A DNA stretch of 64,000 nucleotides. Origin: an uncultured Rhodopila sp. GTDB taxonomy: Bacteria; Pseudomonadota; Alphaproteobacteria; Acetobacterales; Acetobacteraceae. The notes beneath the pieces were generated by a model. That model did no database searches, was not told the origin of the DNA, and saw nothing but the letters and a program-made list of their open reading frames with translations. The stretch is taken from contig CAIZFE010000053.1 in NCBI GenBank assembly GCA_903932145.1, positions 45,166 to 109,165 on the forward strand. The letters are read 5' to 3'. Positions 17,617-27,562 of this stretch are shown one piece after another. The number at the start of each line of letters is the position of its first letter. The stretch's first letter is position 1. Made by a program: the position numbers and the translations under genes.

Positions 17617-17923
17617 AAATCGGCTCCGCTTCCTGAAGAATGCGGTGGCGGCGCAGGTAGTTTCGGCTTTGCTCCACGGCGCCTCTGTCGATCAGGTCGA
17701 CCGGCCGTTCGAGAAGCTTTTCGAGCGCTTCCTTCACGTCGAGATACGTGGTCATGTTGGCCGCGTCCTCCGGTGCGAACTCGACCAGCAGGTCGATATC
17801 GCTACGAGTTGGATCGAAATCCTGCTCACGCGTGGCCGATCCGAAGACGTCCAGGCGCTTGATGTTGAAGCGCCGGCAAAGGTCTGCCAGGTTTTCGGTC
17901 TGACTGCTGACAATTGCGTGCAT
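17603..17923 (-). CDS. MntA-like minimal nucleotidyltransferase antitoxin
   Basis: A 106-residue nucleotidyltransferase-fold protein with GSATREQDFDPTRSDIDLLV, the GSx(n)DxD metal and nucleotide site of the MNT family. In MntA/HepT modules it silences the HEPN toxin by nucleotidylation. The ATG at 17923 precedes the conserved NLADLCRRFNIKRLDVFGSA. The frame stays open to 17986. It overlaps the broken HepT gene by 14 bases. The antitoxin is intact although its toxin appears frameshifted. Confidence 0.88.
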   Translation of the reverse strand: MHAIVSSQTENLADLCRRFNIKRLDVFGSATREQDFDPTRSDIDLLVEFAPEDAANMTTYLDVKEALEKLLERPVDLIDRGAVEQSRNYLRRHRILQEAEPIFVAG

Positions 17924-18015
17924 GGGCGGTTCCGGTCCAGGATCGTGAGCGGCGACGCCTTCATAGCACAGTGCGGCTATCGACACAGCAACGCCGTTGC
18001 GCCCCGAGGCTTGTG

Positions 18016-19242
18016 TTACTCCGCCATCGCCACCCGGGTGTCATGCCGGTGCCGCAACCAACCCAGCGTCGCCACGCCGATCGCAACGCACGCCGCCGGG
18101 CCTGACGCCGCCAGGAAGATGTCCCGCGATGCCCAGCCCATCCCCAGCAGCGTCCCGCCAATCAACGGACCGCCGATCTGCCCGATCCGCCCGAATCCCA
18201 GCGCCCAGCCCGCCCCGGTCGCCCGGATCGACGCCGGATACAGCGCCCCCGACACCGAGTTGATCCCATGCTGGCACCCGCCGATCCCGATCCCGGCGCC
18301 GCACACCACCACGCACAGCAGCCAGAACGGCAGTTCGAACAGCCCGACCGACAGCACGCACAGCGCGCCCAGGCACAGGATGCCGGCGATGATGCGCTCT
18401 ACGCCGAAACGATCGACGATCGGCGCGGTGATCAGCGCACAGATGATGGAACCGAGCGCATACATCGTGGTTGCCAGGATCGCCGCGGACGGGGTCAGGC
18501 CCTTGGCGTGCAGGATAGCCGGCAGCCAGAACAGAATAAAGTAATTCCCGACCAGATTGAACAGATTGACCATCCAGAGGATCGTGGTGCGCAATGCCAA
18601 TCCGTTACGGAACAGATCGGCCGGTGTGGTCTTGCGAGCCTGTGGATCGACCGCATGCAACGCCTGCGATTCCGGCATGAACCTAACCAGCAACGGGATC
18701 ACCAGCAGAGGCAGCAAGCCGCCGACGACGAAAATCGCCTCCCACCCCGTCAGCTTGACGATCTGGGAGGCGATGAATCCGCCCATTGTGTTGCCCACGG
18801 AAATCCCGGCGCTCATCAGGATCACCAGCCGCCTGGGACTGCGTAGCGGGGCGTAATCGGTTGCAAGCGCGATCGCGATGGGGATGCCGCCGCCCAGGCC
18901 CAGGCCGGTGAAAAAACGCAGCACCGCCAGCGACACCAGGCCGGTGGCGAACGCGGTCAGTAACGAAAACAACCCGAACACCGCCGTGCAGCCAATCAAC
19001 ACCGGCTTGCGCCCGAACCGGTCACCGAGCAGTCCGGCGGTCAATGCCCCGAACAACAGGCCGAAACTGCCGGCGGTCAGCGCCATGGTGAATTGCTGGG
19101 GTTTGACATGCCACGCGTCGATCAGCGACGGGATCGCGTAGCTCATGGAGGTGATGTCGTAGCCCTCCAGGAACTGCACCATGAAGCACAGTCCGGCGAC
19201 GCGTATATGCATCCGTCCTTGATCCGTCTGGCCCACAGCCAT
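18016..19242 (-). CDS. MFS transporter, aromatic acid:H+ symporter type
   Basis: A 408-residue major facilitator with twelve predicted membrane helices. The first loop carries the signature GLLGDRFGRKPVLIG, and the first helix has FLEGYDITSMSYAIPSLID, the D-containing motif of the AAHS family (PcaK, BenK). It should import a benzoate- or hydroxybenzoate-like acid with protons. It is divergent from the HpaB-like monooxygenase gene, and PobA lies further on, which supports an aromatic substrate. GGGAG precedes the ATG. Confidence 0.9.
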   Translation of the reverse strand: MAVGQTDQGRMHIRVAGLCFMVQFLEGYDITSMSYAIPSLIDAWHVKPQQFTMALTAGSFGLLFGALTAGLLGDRFGRKPVLIGCTAVFGLFSLLTAFATGLVSLAVLRFFTGLGLGGGIPIAIALATDYAPLRSPRRLVILMSAGISVGNTMGGFIASQIVKLTGWEAIFVVGGLLPLLVIPLLVRFMPESQALHAVDPQARKTTPADLFRNGLALRTTILWMVNLFNLVGNYFILFWLPAILHAKGLTPSAAILATTMYALGSIICALITAPIVDRFGVERIIAGILCLGALCVLSVGLFELPFWLLCVVVCGAGIGIGGCQHGINSVSGALYPASIRATGAGWALGFGRIGQIGGPLIGGTLLGMGWASRDIFLAASGPAACVAIGVATLGWLRHRHDTRVAMAE

Positions 19243-19415
19243 CGAGTCTTCTCCCTGCTATCGGCCGACCGTATGTCGCGATTTGTTCCAGACATGTGCG
19301 GTTTCGCGGCAAAACGCAAGGCGGCGGCGACCGGAACCCGTGCCATGGAACATGGCTCGCAACCCGGCTATGACGGTTCCCACAATAACTGTCCGAACCG
19401 AGAGGAAACCCAAAC

Positions 19416-20855
19416 ATGCCAGCAAGGACCGGCGCCCAATTCCTGAACAGCCTTCGCGACTCCCGCGAAGTCTGGCTCGGTGGCCAGCGCGTGACCGATC
19501 CGCAGGAGCATCCCGCCCTGCGCGGCGGCGCCGAGGCCATCGCCTCGGTCTATGACCTGCACTATGAGTTTCCCGATGACTGCCTGATGCCGGACCCGGA
19601 AACCGGGGAACAGATCGCCGTCAGCCACATGATTCCGCGGTCGAAGGACGACTTGCTGCGCCGCCACAAAGCCTTGCGCCGGGTCGCCGAGTTCTCCGTC
19701 GGCCTGATGGGCCGCACGCCGGATTACATGAACGTGACCTACGCGGGGTTCGCCGGCCGCAGCGACGAATGGGGGATCAACGGCAACGAAGAGGGCGCCG
19801 AAAATCTGGTCGCCTTCCAGAAGGAACTGCGTCGGAGCGACCTGAGCCTGACCCACACGCTGATCCATGCGATGTCGGACAAATCGAAGGGGCATGTGCC
19901 TTCGGGTTTTGATGAAACCCAGTTGCACACAGTGGAAAAAACCGAACACGGGATGCTGGTGCGGGGTGCGCGGGTGCTGGCGACACTGGCGCCGTTCTCG
20001 GACGAACTCGCGGTGTATCCCAGCCAGCCGATGCCGGATGCGAGCAGGCGGCACGCGTTGTCGTTCTGCATCCGCATGGACACCCCCGGCCTGAAATTCA
20101 TCTGCCGCGACAGTGTCTCGTTACCCGACAACCGGTTCGATCACCCGCTGTCCGGCCGCTTCGACGAGCAGGATGCGTTCGTCATTTTTGACAACGTCGA
20201 AGTCCCTCGAAACCGTATTTTCTGTGCCGGTAACCTGCCGGTTTACAACTCCGTCATGTCGGCAAGCTGGCGCGCAAACGCGATGCAGCAGACGATGGTG
20301 CGTGCCTGGACCAAGCTGGAATTCGCCTGGGGGCTGGCGTGCCGGATGGCCGAGGCGATCGGTGCGTCCGATCCCGTCACGCTGCAAATGCTGGGTGAGA
20401 TTTGGGGTTTTGCCGAACTGGCGCGATCGGCGGTGATGGCGGGTGAGCAGGGCGCGTATCATTACGGCAATGGCGCCTGGTTCCTGGATGGCCGGCCGAT
20501 GGACGCGTTGCGGATGTCGTTGCCGTACTGGTTCCCGCGCGTCAACGAAATCATCCGTTTGATCGGATCACATAACGTTCTGGCAACGCCGGCGTCGGGC
20601 GCGTTCGACGATCCGGCGCTGCGGCCGTTGATCGACAAATACTTGCGCGGGGCAGGGGATACCAGTTCTTATGACCGTGCCCGCATCTTTCGTTTGGGTT
20701 GGGATTTCGCCGGCAGTGCGTTGGCCAGCCGCAACGAACAATACGAACGGTTCTACCTGACCTCGGGCGCGCGCAACCGGCAGAACATACAAATGCGGGC
20801 GGATCGGACGGAGGCGGATCGGCTGGTCGATCGGTTCCTGCAGGAGAAGGTATGA
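19416..20855 (+). CDS. 4-hydroxyphenylacetate 3-hydroxylase family protein (HpaB-like)
   Basis: A 479-residue FADH2-dependent aromatic monooxygenase. It begins with RTGAQFLNSLRDSREVWLGG, the family N-terminus, and has GRTPDYMNVTYAGFAG, DFAGSALASRNEQYERFY and other HpaB/HpaH signature stretches. It ortho-hydroxylates a phenol using reduced flavin from a separate reductase; no HpaC-type reductase gene is adjacent. It is divergent from the MFS carrier gene and 16 bp upstream of the CobW-like gene. The substrate is unproven: 4-hydroxyphenylacetate and other phenols are all possible. Confidence 0.9.
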   Translation: MPARTGAQFLNSLRDSREVWLGGQRVTDPQEHPALRGGAEAIASVYDLHYEFPDDCLMPDPETGEQIAVSHMIPRSKDDLLRRHKALRRVAEFSVGLMGRTPDYMNVTYAGFAGRSDEWGINGNEEGAENLVAFQKELRRSDLSLTHTLIHAMSDKSKGHVPSGFDETQLHTVEKTEHGMLVRGARVLATLAPFSDELAVYPSQPMPDASRRHALSFCIRMDTPGLKFICRDSVSLPDNRFDHPLSGRFDEQDAFVIFDNVEVPRNRIFCAGNLPVYNSVMSASWRANAMQQTMVRAWTKLEFAWGLACRMAEAIGASDPVTLQMLGEIWGFAELARSAVMAGEQGAYHYGNGAWFLDGRPMDALRMSLPYWFPRVNEIIRLIGSHNVLATPASGAFDDPALRPLIDKYLRGAGDTSSYDRARIFRLGWDFAGSALASRNEQYERFYLTSGARNRQNIQMRADRTEADRLVDRFLQEKV

Positions 20856-20871
20856 TCACCGTAAGGACACC

Positions 20872-21897
20872 ATGAACCGCTTCTCGTTCCTGTCCGGGGA
20901 CTCCGACCGAGCACGCTTGCCCGTAGCTCTGCTCAGCGGTTTCCTCGGTAGCGGCAAGACCACGCTGGTCAATGCGCTGCTGAGAGACCCGCGCATGGCC
21001 GGCACCGCCGTCGCGGTCAATGAGTTTGGCGAAATCCCCCTGGACCGCGACCTGATCGACCATGGCGCCGACAAGACTGTCGTCATGGCGAACGGTTGCC
21101 TCTGCTGCAACCTGGCCGGCGACATGGAGGACGCCGTCATGCGTCTGTTCAGCCGCCGAGAAGACGGCGAGGTGCCACGATTCGAACGCCTGATCATAGA
21201 GCCGTCCGGCCTGTCCGACCCGGCGCCGATCGCGCAGGCGATCCTGCGGAATCCCGTGATGTCCGGGACGATGCGCCTGGAGGCGATTGTGACCACGGTG
21301 GACGCGTTCTTCGCGGATAGGCAGGCGGCACGGCATGCGGAGTTCGCAAAGCAAGTCGGGTTGGCGGATTGTCTGGTGCTGACAAAAACCGATCTCGTCA
21401 CAGCAGAAACGATCGACCGGCTGACGGCATCGCTGCGAGACCAAAGCCCGGCCGCGCCTATTCGCATCGCCGCGCATGGCGCGATCGATGCGGCATCGCT
21501 GTTCCCGCCGCGGTTCTTTGATTCGTCGCTGCCGGCCACCGGTCCCGATCGGTCTAGTTTCTTCGCCGAAAGTATCGATCCGGATCATCTCACACGTTAC
21601 GACTCGGTGTCGTTCATGGCCGATCGGCCTCTGAACTGGCGTGCGTTCGACACTTGGCTGCGCAAGATACGGCTCGGTCATGCGGACCAACTGCTGAGGA
21701 TCAAAGGGATGCTGCATATCGACGGTGCCGACGGCCCTGTCGTCATTCAAGGCGTGCACCACGTCCTGAACGCCCCGGTCGAATTGGACGCGTGGCCGAG
21801 CGCCGACAAACGATCGCGGCTTGTGCTGATCGCGGATCGGGCGACCATTGTTGCGGCGAAGCAAAGCTGGGCCGCCGCGTTGCCGGGAATGACCTGA
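20872..21897 (+). CDS. CobW/COG0523-family GTP-binding protein
   Basis: A 341-residue G3E GTPase. It has the P-loop GFLGSGKTTLVNALL, the metal-binding CLCC motif in ANGCLCCNLAG, EPSGLSDP, and the base-recognition motif TKTD in LVLTKTDL; a CobW C-terminal domain follows residue 240. These proteins deliver metal (Zn, Fe or Co) to client enzymes. Its location directly after the HpaB-like gene and beside a Rieske dioxygenase suggests metal supply to an aromatic-degrading enzyme, but this is inference. Confidence 0.9.
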   Translation: MNRFSFLSGDSDRARLPVALLSGFLGSGKTTLVNALLRDPRMAGTAVAVNEFGEIPLDRDLIDHGADKTVVMANGCLCCNLAGDMEDAVMRLFSRREDGEVPRFERLIIEPSGLSDPAPIAQAILRNPVMSGTMRLEAIVTTVDAFFADRQAARHAEFAKQVGLADCLVLTKTDLVTAETIDRLTASLRDQSPAAPIRIAAHGAIDAASLFPPRFFDSSLPATGPDRSSFFAESIDPDHLTRYDSVSFMADRPLNWRAFDTWLRKIRLGHADQLLRIKGMLHIDGADGPVVIQGVHHVLNAPVELDAWPSADKRSRLVLIADRATIVAAKQSWAAALPGMT

Positions 21898-21915
21898 CGG
21901 AAAACCCGGACCATA

Positions 21916-22371
21916 CAGCGGTATCGCCACCAGCGTATCGAAATGCGAAGAATCGCAGATCACCAGACGTTCGGCCAGACGCAGCCCGTTCTCGCCATCC
22001 ACCAACCGGTCCCGATACCGCCCGGCAACGAACAAATCCATCCGCCCGTCGCGCATCGTCCGCACCACCAGAAACGGTGTTTCCGAAATGATCCCACCGG
22101 CGTCAATCACCCGAGGACTCGAAACGATGTGCCGGTACGTCTGCCGCTCATAAATATTCGCCCGCCGCAGCGCCAGCACCCGATCCGCCAGCATCGCCCG
22201 GCTATCGGCAAACACAATCCCGGCTTCGTTGCCATCCCGCAGATTATCGGCCGAGGTGATTTTATACAGGCAGTCCTCAACAAAGAACGCCGGCCACTCC
22301 TCCAGCCGGTCATCGTCGATCGCCGCGGCATACTCGGCATTCAGCGCGGCAATCCGCGCAACCAAGGTCAT
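21916..22371 (-). CDS. Aromatic-ring-hydroxylating dioxygenase beta subunit, no stop codon at the expected end
   Basis: The 152 codons from the ATG at 22371 encode a small-subunit protein of the ring-hydroxylating dioxygenase family (DDDRLEEWPAFFVEDCLYKI, FVAGRYRDRLV, HFDTLVAIPL). The start overlaps the alpha-subunit stop (ATGA), so the two are coupled. At the usual C-terminus, after FDTLVAIPL, the next codon is TAT rather than a stop. The frame stays open to 20551, running antisense through the CobW gene and into the end of the HpaB-like gene. The boundary I give is the homologous part only. A point mutation of a TAA or TAG stop, or a sequencing error, would explain it. Confidence 0.75.
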
Positions 22372-23585
22372 TGCCCCATCATCCCGCGCCACATCTTCCA
22401 AAACCCTCGGATCGCGGTCTCGGTCGCCCGCGTGTCCTGGCTTTCCGTCCCGGCGCCGCCCATTTCCAGTAACGACACCCCATGCGGAGCCGCCACGGCG
22501 CCGCGCTCGACAAAGTTGCCGATGCAACCATCCTCCATCGAGACGAACCCGGCCGGCCCGGCGAGATTAAGCTGCTTCAACCGCCGCCGCCGCAGGGTAG
22601 GCGTATCGTCCGCGTAACCAAGATAGATCCAGTTCAGATCGGTCTTATCGACCCCGCGCGGCACGAACTGGCGGATTGCCATTACATTGTACGTGCGCTG
22701 CATGGCGAAGCTGGGGAATACCGACAGGATCTGCTGGCGTACCCGGTCGCCATGCTCGTCCTCGGCATCCAGCATGCTTGGGTCCGACAAATGCAACCCG
22801 TCATCGACCGATCGCATGCCGGCATAGGCGCTGTCGGTGTCCTGCGTCGGCGCCAGCGTGGTGGATACATGGCGGGCGCCGCTGTCGGATACGCTGACCC
22901 CGCCACCCTGGCTCAGCCGATTGATACGGAACGTCGCAAAAAATACGTGCAGCAGACTGGCGTGATAGGTGTCGCGCACGTTCTCGGCGTACAGCTTCCA
23001 GTTGTTCGGCAAAACTTCCGTGAATCGGCCAATGACTTTCAACGGACGGCTGGCGGTCAGGCGCAAGGCGGCGGCGACATCGGGGCCAATGAAGGTTTCG
23101 ATATCCACAACAGCATCGGAGAACGTGCCAAACACCAGCCCGCAAAAGCGCTCGATCCGTAGTGTGCGTGTAGCATGGTCGCCGATATGGAAAGAATCGG
23201 GCATCCCGCCGCGTCCGTTGACTCCCTTGCCGAACGCGACCGATTTCAACGTGCCGCTCAGGTCATAACGCCAGGAGTGATAGACGCAGGTAAAATCCTT
23301 GGAATTTCCCGCGTTATCCAGACAGATCAGCGCCCCGCGATGCAGGCAACGATTTTCGAAACCGGCGATCTCTCCCGTTTCGGTGCGCACCACCACCACC
23401 GGCATGCGCCCGACAAATGTGGTCCGCCAATCGCCATGCCCCGGGATATCGGTCTCCAGGCACAGGTAATTCCATACCGGACCTTCAAACACCAGACGCT
23501 GTTCCTGGTCCAGAACGGCCGGGTCGTGGTAAACCGGGAACGGCACCCGGGTCAGCCCGTGCGTCCACTGTCCCACCTGGTCCAT
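22368..23585 (-). CDS. Aromatic-ring-hydroxylating dioxygenase alpha subunit (Rieske)
   Basis: A 405-residue oxygenase large subunit. The Rieske [2Fe-2S] ligands are C-x-H in RCLHRGALICLD and C-x2-H in FTCVYHSWRYDLSG. The mononuclear iron site is suggested by NWKLYAENVRDTYHASLLH. I place the start at the ATG at 23585, six bases after GGGAGG; the frame is open further upstream. With the coupled beta subunit it forms the terminal dioxygenase; the ferredoxin and reductase genes are not in the window. The aromatic substrate is unknown. Confidence 0.9.
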   Translation of the reverse strand: MDQVGQWTHGLTRVPFPVYHDPAVLDQEQRLVFEGPVWNYLCLETDIPGHGDWRTTFVGRMPVVVVRTETGEIAGFENRCLHRGALICLDNAGNSKDFTCVYHSWRYDLSGTLKSVAFGKGVNGRGGMPDSFHIGDHATRTLRIERFCGLVFGTFSDAVVDIETFIGPDVAAALRLTASRPLKVIGRFTEVLPNNWKLYAENVRDTYHASLLHVFFATFRINRLSQGGGVSVSDSGARHVSTTLAPTQDTDSAYAGMRSVDDGLHLSDPSMLDAEDEHGDRVRQQILSVFPSFAMQRTYNVMAIRQFVPRGVDKTDLNWIYLGYADDTPTLRRRRLKQLNLAGPAGFVSMEDGCIGNFVERGAVAAPHGVSLLEMGGAGTESQDTRATETAIRGFWKMWRGMMGQ

Positions 23586-23707
23586 CGCCATCCTCCCAAG
23601 CGTTTCCACGACGCTAAACGATGCCATCGGGGCTGACAAACGCCCATTGCCTCGCGTCGCGCCCGGTGACACTTTGCTCTCCAACAAAGCCCCCGGGAGA
23701 CACCGCC

Positions 23708-24586
23708 TTGCGCGCCATCGACGTTCACGTCCATCCGATGAACCCCGCGTATGTCGAGGCCAGCGGCCCCTTCATGCCCGCCGCCCAACGCATGTTCAAA
23801 GGCAAATTTTCAGCGCGCCCGGACTCCCAGATCGCCGAGGAATTCCGCCGCGATGATGCCCTGGCCATCCCGATCGCCTGGGACGCCGAACACGGCGCCG
23901 CCGGCGGCATTTACAGCAATGAAGCCGTCGCGGCGCTGACGAAAGACTACCCTGACGTGTTCCTGCCGGGCTGGGCGATGGTCGATCCCTGGCGTGGCCG
24001 CAAAGGCCTCGAGGAAATCGAGCACGCCATCAAAAACCTCGGTCTGCTCGGGGTCAAATACCAACCGCCCGTGCAAGGATTTTCCCCCAACGACAAGCAA
24101 TTTTACCCGATCTGGGACCTGTTGCAGTCGCTGGGTGCTCCGGTCCTGATTCATTGCGGTACCACCGCCATCGGCGCGGGCGAACCGGGAGGCCTCGGTT
24201 TCAAACTCGGCAACGCCCGCCCGATCCCCAATATCGATGACGTCGCCGCCGATTTTCCGCGCCTGAACATCGTCGCCGCGCATCCCGGCTGGCCGTGGAC
24301 CGAGGAACTGATCGCCGTCGCGATCCATAAAGCCAACGTATCGATCGACATCTCCGGCTGGGGACCGAAGTACATCCCGGCGCCGCTGAGGCACGATATG
24401 CAGCGCCGCCTGCAAGACAAGGTGCTGTTCGGCTCCGACTATCCCGGCTGGAGCCCGGGCCAGTGCTGCGACGAATGGGAAATGGAAGGCTTCAGGGCGG
24501 GCGTCATCGAGAAATTATTTTTCGAAAATGCCATCCGCATTCTGAAACTGGAAGACGCTGTTGCCCGCGCAACGGCCAAACACTGA
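23708..24586 (+). CDS. Amidohydrolase family protein (ACMSD/decarboxylase-like)
   Basis: A 292-residue TIM-barrel metal-dependent hydrolase beginning with the metal site IDVHVHP. Later ligands are IHCGTTA, AAHPGWPW and the terminal aspartate in LFGSDYPGW. This pattern matches amidohydrolase-2 proteins such as ACMS and resorcylate decarboxylases. The start is probably TTG at 23708, eight bases after GGGAG, since no ATG lies close to the conserved start. It is divergent from the dioxygenase genes, so a decarboxylase or hydrolase for a ring-cleavage product is plausible. Confidence 0.85.
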   Translation: MRAIDVHVHPMNPAYVEASGPFMPAAQRMFKGKFSARPDSQIAEEFRRDDALAIPIAWDAEHGAAGGIYSNEAVAALTKDYPDVFLPGWAMVDPWRGRKGLEEIEHAIKNLGLLGVKYQPPVQGFSPNDKQFYPIWDLLQSLGAPVLIHCGTTAIGAGEPGGLGFKLGNARPIPNIDDVAADFPRLNIVAAHPGWPWTEELIAVAIHKANVSIDISGWGPKYIPAPLRHDMQRRLQDKVLFGSDYPGWSPGQCCDEWEMEGFRAGVIEKLFFENAIRILKLEDAVARATAKH

Positions 24587-24738
24587 AATAGACCGAGCCG
24601 CAGGTCAAAAGCGAACAGCCGGAAGTCAATTGATCTGGCGCAATGCATAGCCGGACCAACCTCGCGATGTTGGTCCGGCAAACGGTTTTGGTGGTTGTGC
24701 CAAAGAGTCAGTTCGCTGCTTATTCAGGGAGACGGACA

Positions 24739-26453
<1,715 letters not shown>

Positions 26454-26471
26454 CAGGGCAGCATCGTGGAG

Positions 26472-26491
26472 GCACGCGGTACTGCGCGTGC
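26472..26491 (+). terminator. GC hairpin after pobA
   Basis: GCACGCG pairs perfectly with CGCGTGC across a six-base loop, 18 bases after the pobA stop codon. No T-run follows, so intrinsic termination is uncertain. Confidence 0.35.
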
Positions 26492-26574
26492 GACGTTAGC
26501 TTCGATTGAAGCGCCGCAATTCACCTTTCTGTAGGGATATTGGCTTCCCCACGCCGCTCGATCTGAACGCCTTA

Positions 26575-26629
26575 TTGACACGACAGATAACTCTCTGATA
26601 CAGAGTAATCTCCATAAAAGGAGTTACTC
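26575..26629 (+). promoter_or_regulatory. Promoter with an inverted repeat covering the ribosome site
   Basis: A perfect TTGACA (26575-26580) is followed sixteen bases later by GATACA, a weak -10 match. Immediately downstream, GAGTAA-T-CTCC (26603-26613) is the inverted repeat of GGAGTTACTC (26620-26629), with an ATAAAA loop and one bulged T. The right arm contains the GGAG ribosome site of the gene starting at 26632. It may be an operator, perhaps for the winged-helix protein of the same operon, or a translation-blocking hairpin. Confidence 0.5.
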
Positions 26630-26631
26630 GC

Positions 26632-27204
26632 ATGATCGTTGATCGAGCCGATGCTGCCGCCGCGCTGACCGCCATCGGTGACGCCGAACGGGAAACAACC
26701 CGAGCCATTGTCTATGGCATCGCAAGTTCGTATTTGATCTTATGGGGTGTGGTGACGATGACGGGCTACGTCGCGGACGACATAAAGCCTCAATATGCAT
26801 GGATTATTTGGCTGGTCCTGGATGGCATCGGCTTTGCGGCAACCATCTGGATCTCCATTCGCAACAAAACAGGAGTCAGGCCTGATCAAAAAATCTTGGC
26901 GCGCAAGCTGTTGGCCGCGCAATTTGTCCTCGTTGTGTTCGCCATACTCGTCACTAATATTATGCAGCCGCTCACCGCTCGTCAGATCGGTGCCTTTGTG
27001 CCGCTGGTCTTCATGCTTGGCTACGTCCTTGCAGGCCTTTGGTTTGGCCGCTTCTTTATTTTATGTGGCGCAGTAATCGCAGTGCTTACCCTCGCAGTCT
27101 TCTGGTGGGCTGGCCCATGGTTTTCGCTGGATATGGCAATGGTCAGCGGCGGCGTGCTTATCTTCAGCGGCCTTTGGCTGCGCCGTGTTGGTGCGTCGCT
27201 ATGA
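26632..27204 (+). CDS. Hypothetical multi-pass membrane protein
   Basis: A 190-residue protein with about five hydrophobic helices (AIVYGIASSYLILWGVVTM, YAWIIWLVLDGIGFAATIWI, FVLVVFAILVTNIM, FVPLVFMLGYVLAGLWFG, LCGAVIAVLTLAVFWWAG) and a soluble N-terminus of about 25 residues. Its stop overlaps the start of a winged-helix regulator gene (ATGA). Small membrane proteins co-transcribed with such regulators occur widely and are mostly uncharacterised. The function is unknown. Confidence 0.8.
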   Translation: MIVDRADAAAALTAIGDAERETTRAIVYGIASSYLILWGVVTMTGYVADDIKPQYAWIIWLVLDGIGFAATIWISIRNKTGVRPDQKILARKLLAAQFVLVVFAILVTNIMQPLTARQIGAFVPLVFMLGYVLAGLWFGRFFILCGAVIAVLTLAVFWWAGPWFSLDMAMVSGGVLIFSGLWLRRVGASL

Positions 27205-27506
27205 CCGACGGCAATCCGATCATTCATCAGGCGACCCGTCTGAAGATCATGGCCTCGCTCAATCGTCTGGGGCCGGACGCAACACTGGATTTCACCCGGT
27301 TGAAGGCAATCCTCGATACCACGGACGGTAACCTGGGCACGCATCTCGATGCGCTGGAGAAACACGGGTACGTCGCGGTGGAGAAACTGTTTGAGGGCCG
27401 CAAGCCGCGAACCAGGGTAAAGGTGACGGCCGCCGGCCGCCGAGCCTTCAAGGATCATGTGGCCTATCTGCACAAGATTATCGATGATGGAGGAGAGACG
27501 GACTGA
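27201..27506 (+). CDS. Winged-helix transcriptional regulator
   Basis: A 101-residue DNA-binding protein with NPIIHQATRLKIMASLNRLG, DFTRLKAILDTTDGNLGTHL (recognition helix), EKHGYVAVEKL and the wing RKPRTRVKVTAAGRRAFKDH. This matches the MarR/PadR-like winged-helix group related to ArsR. The ATG overlaps the stop of the membrane-protein gene by four bases, so the two are translationally coupled. It probably regulates its own operon through the inverted repeat at 26603-26629. Confidence 0.85.
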   Translation: MTDGNPIIHQATRLKIMASLNRLGPDATLDFTRLKAILDTTDGNLGTHLDALEKHGYVAVEKLFEGRKPRTRVKVTAAGRRAFKDHVAYLHKIIDDGGETD

Positions 27507-27562
27507 AATGCCTTTTCGCCGGTCGCCACCTTGCTGGAGGATTCGGAGGACAGGCAGAGAAT

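Noticed and set aside
20551..21915. Reading the long antisense extension as a genuine protein domain
   Set aside because: The extension has the composition of an antisense shadow and overlaps two well-supported genes. I treat it as a missing-stop lesion or an artefact.
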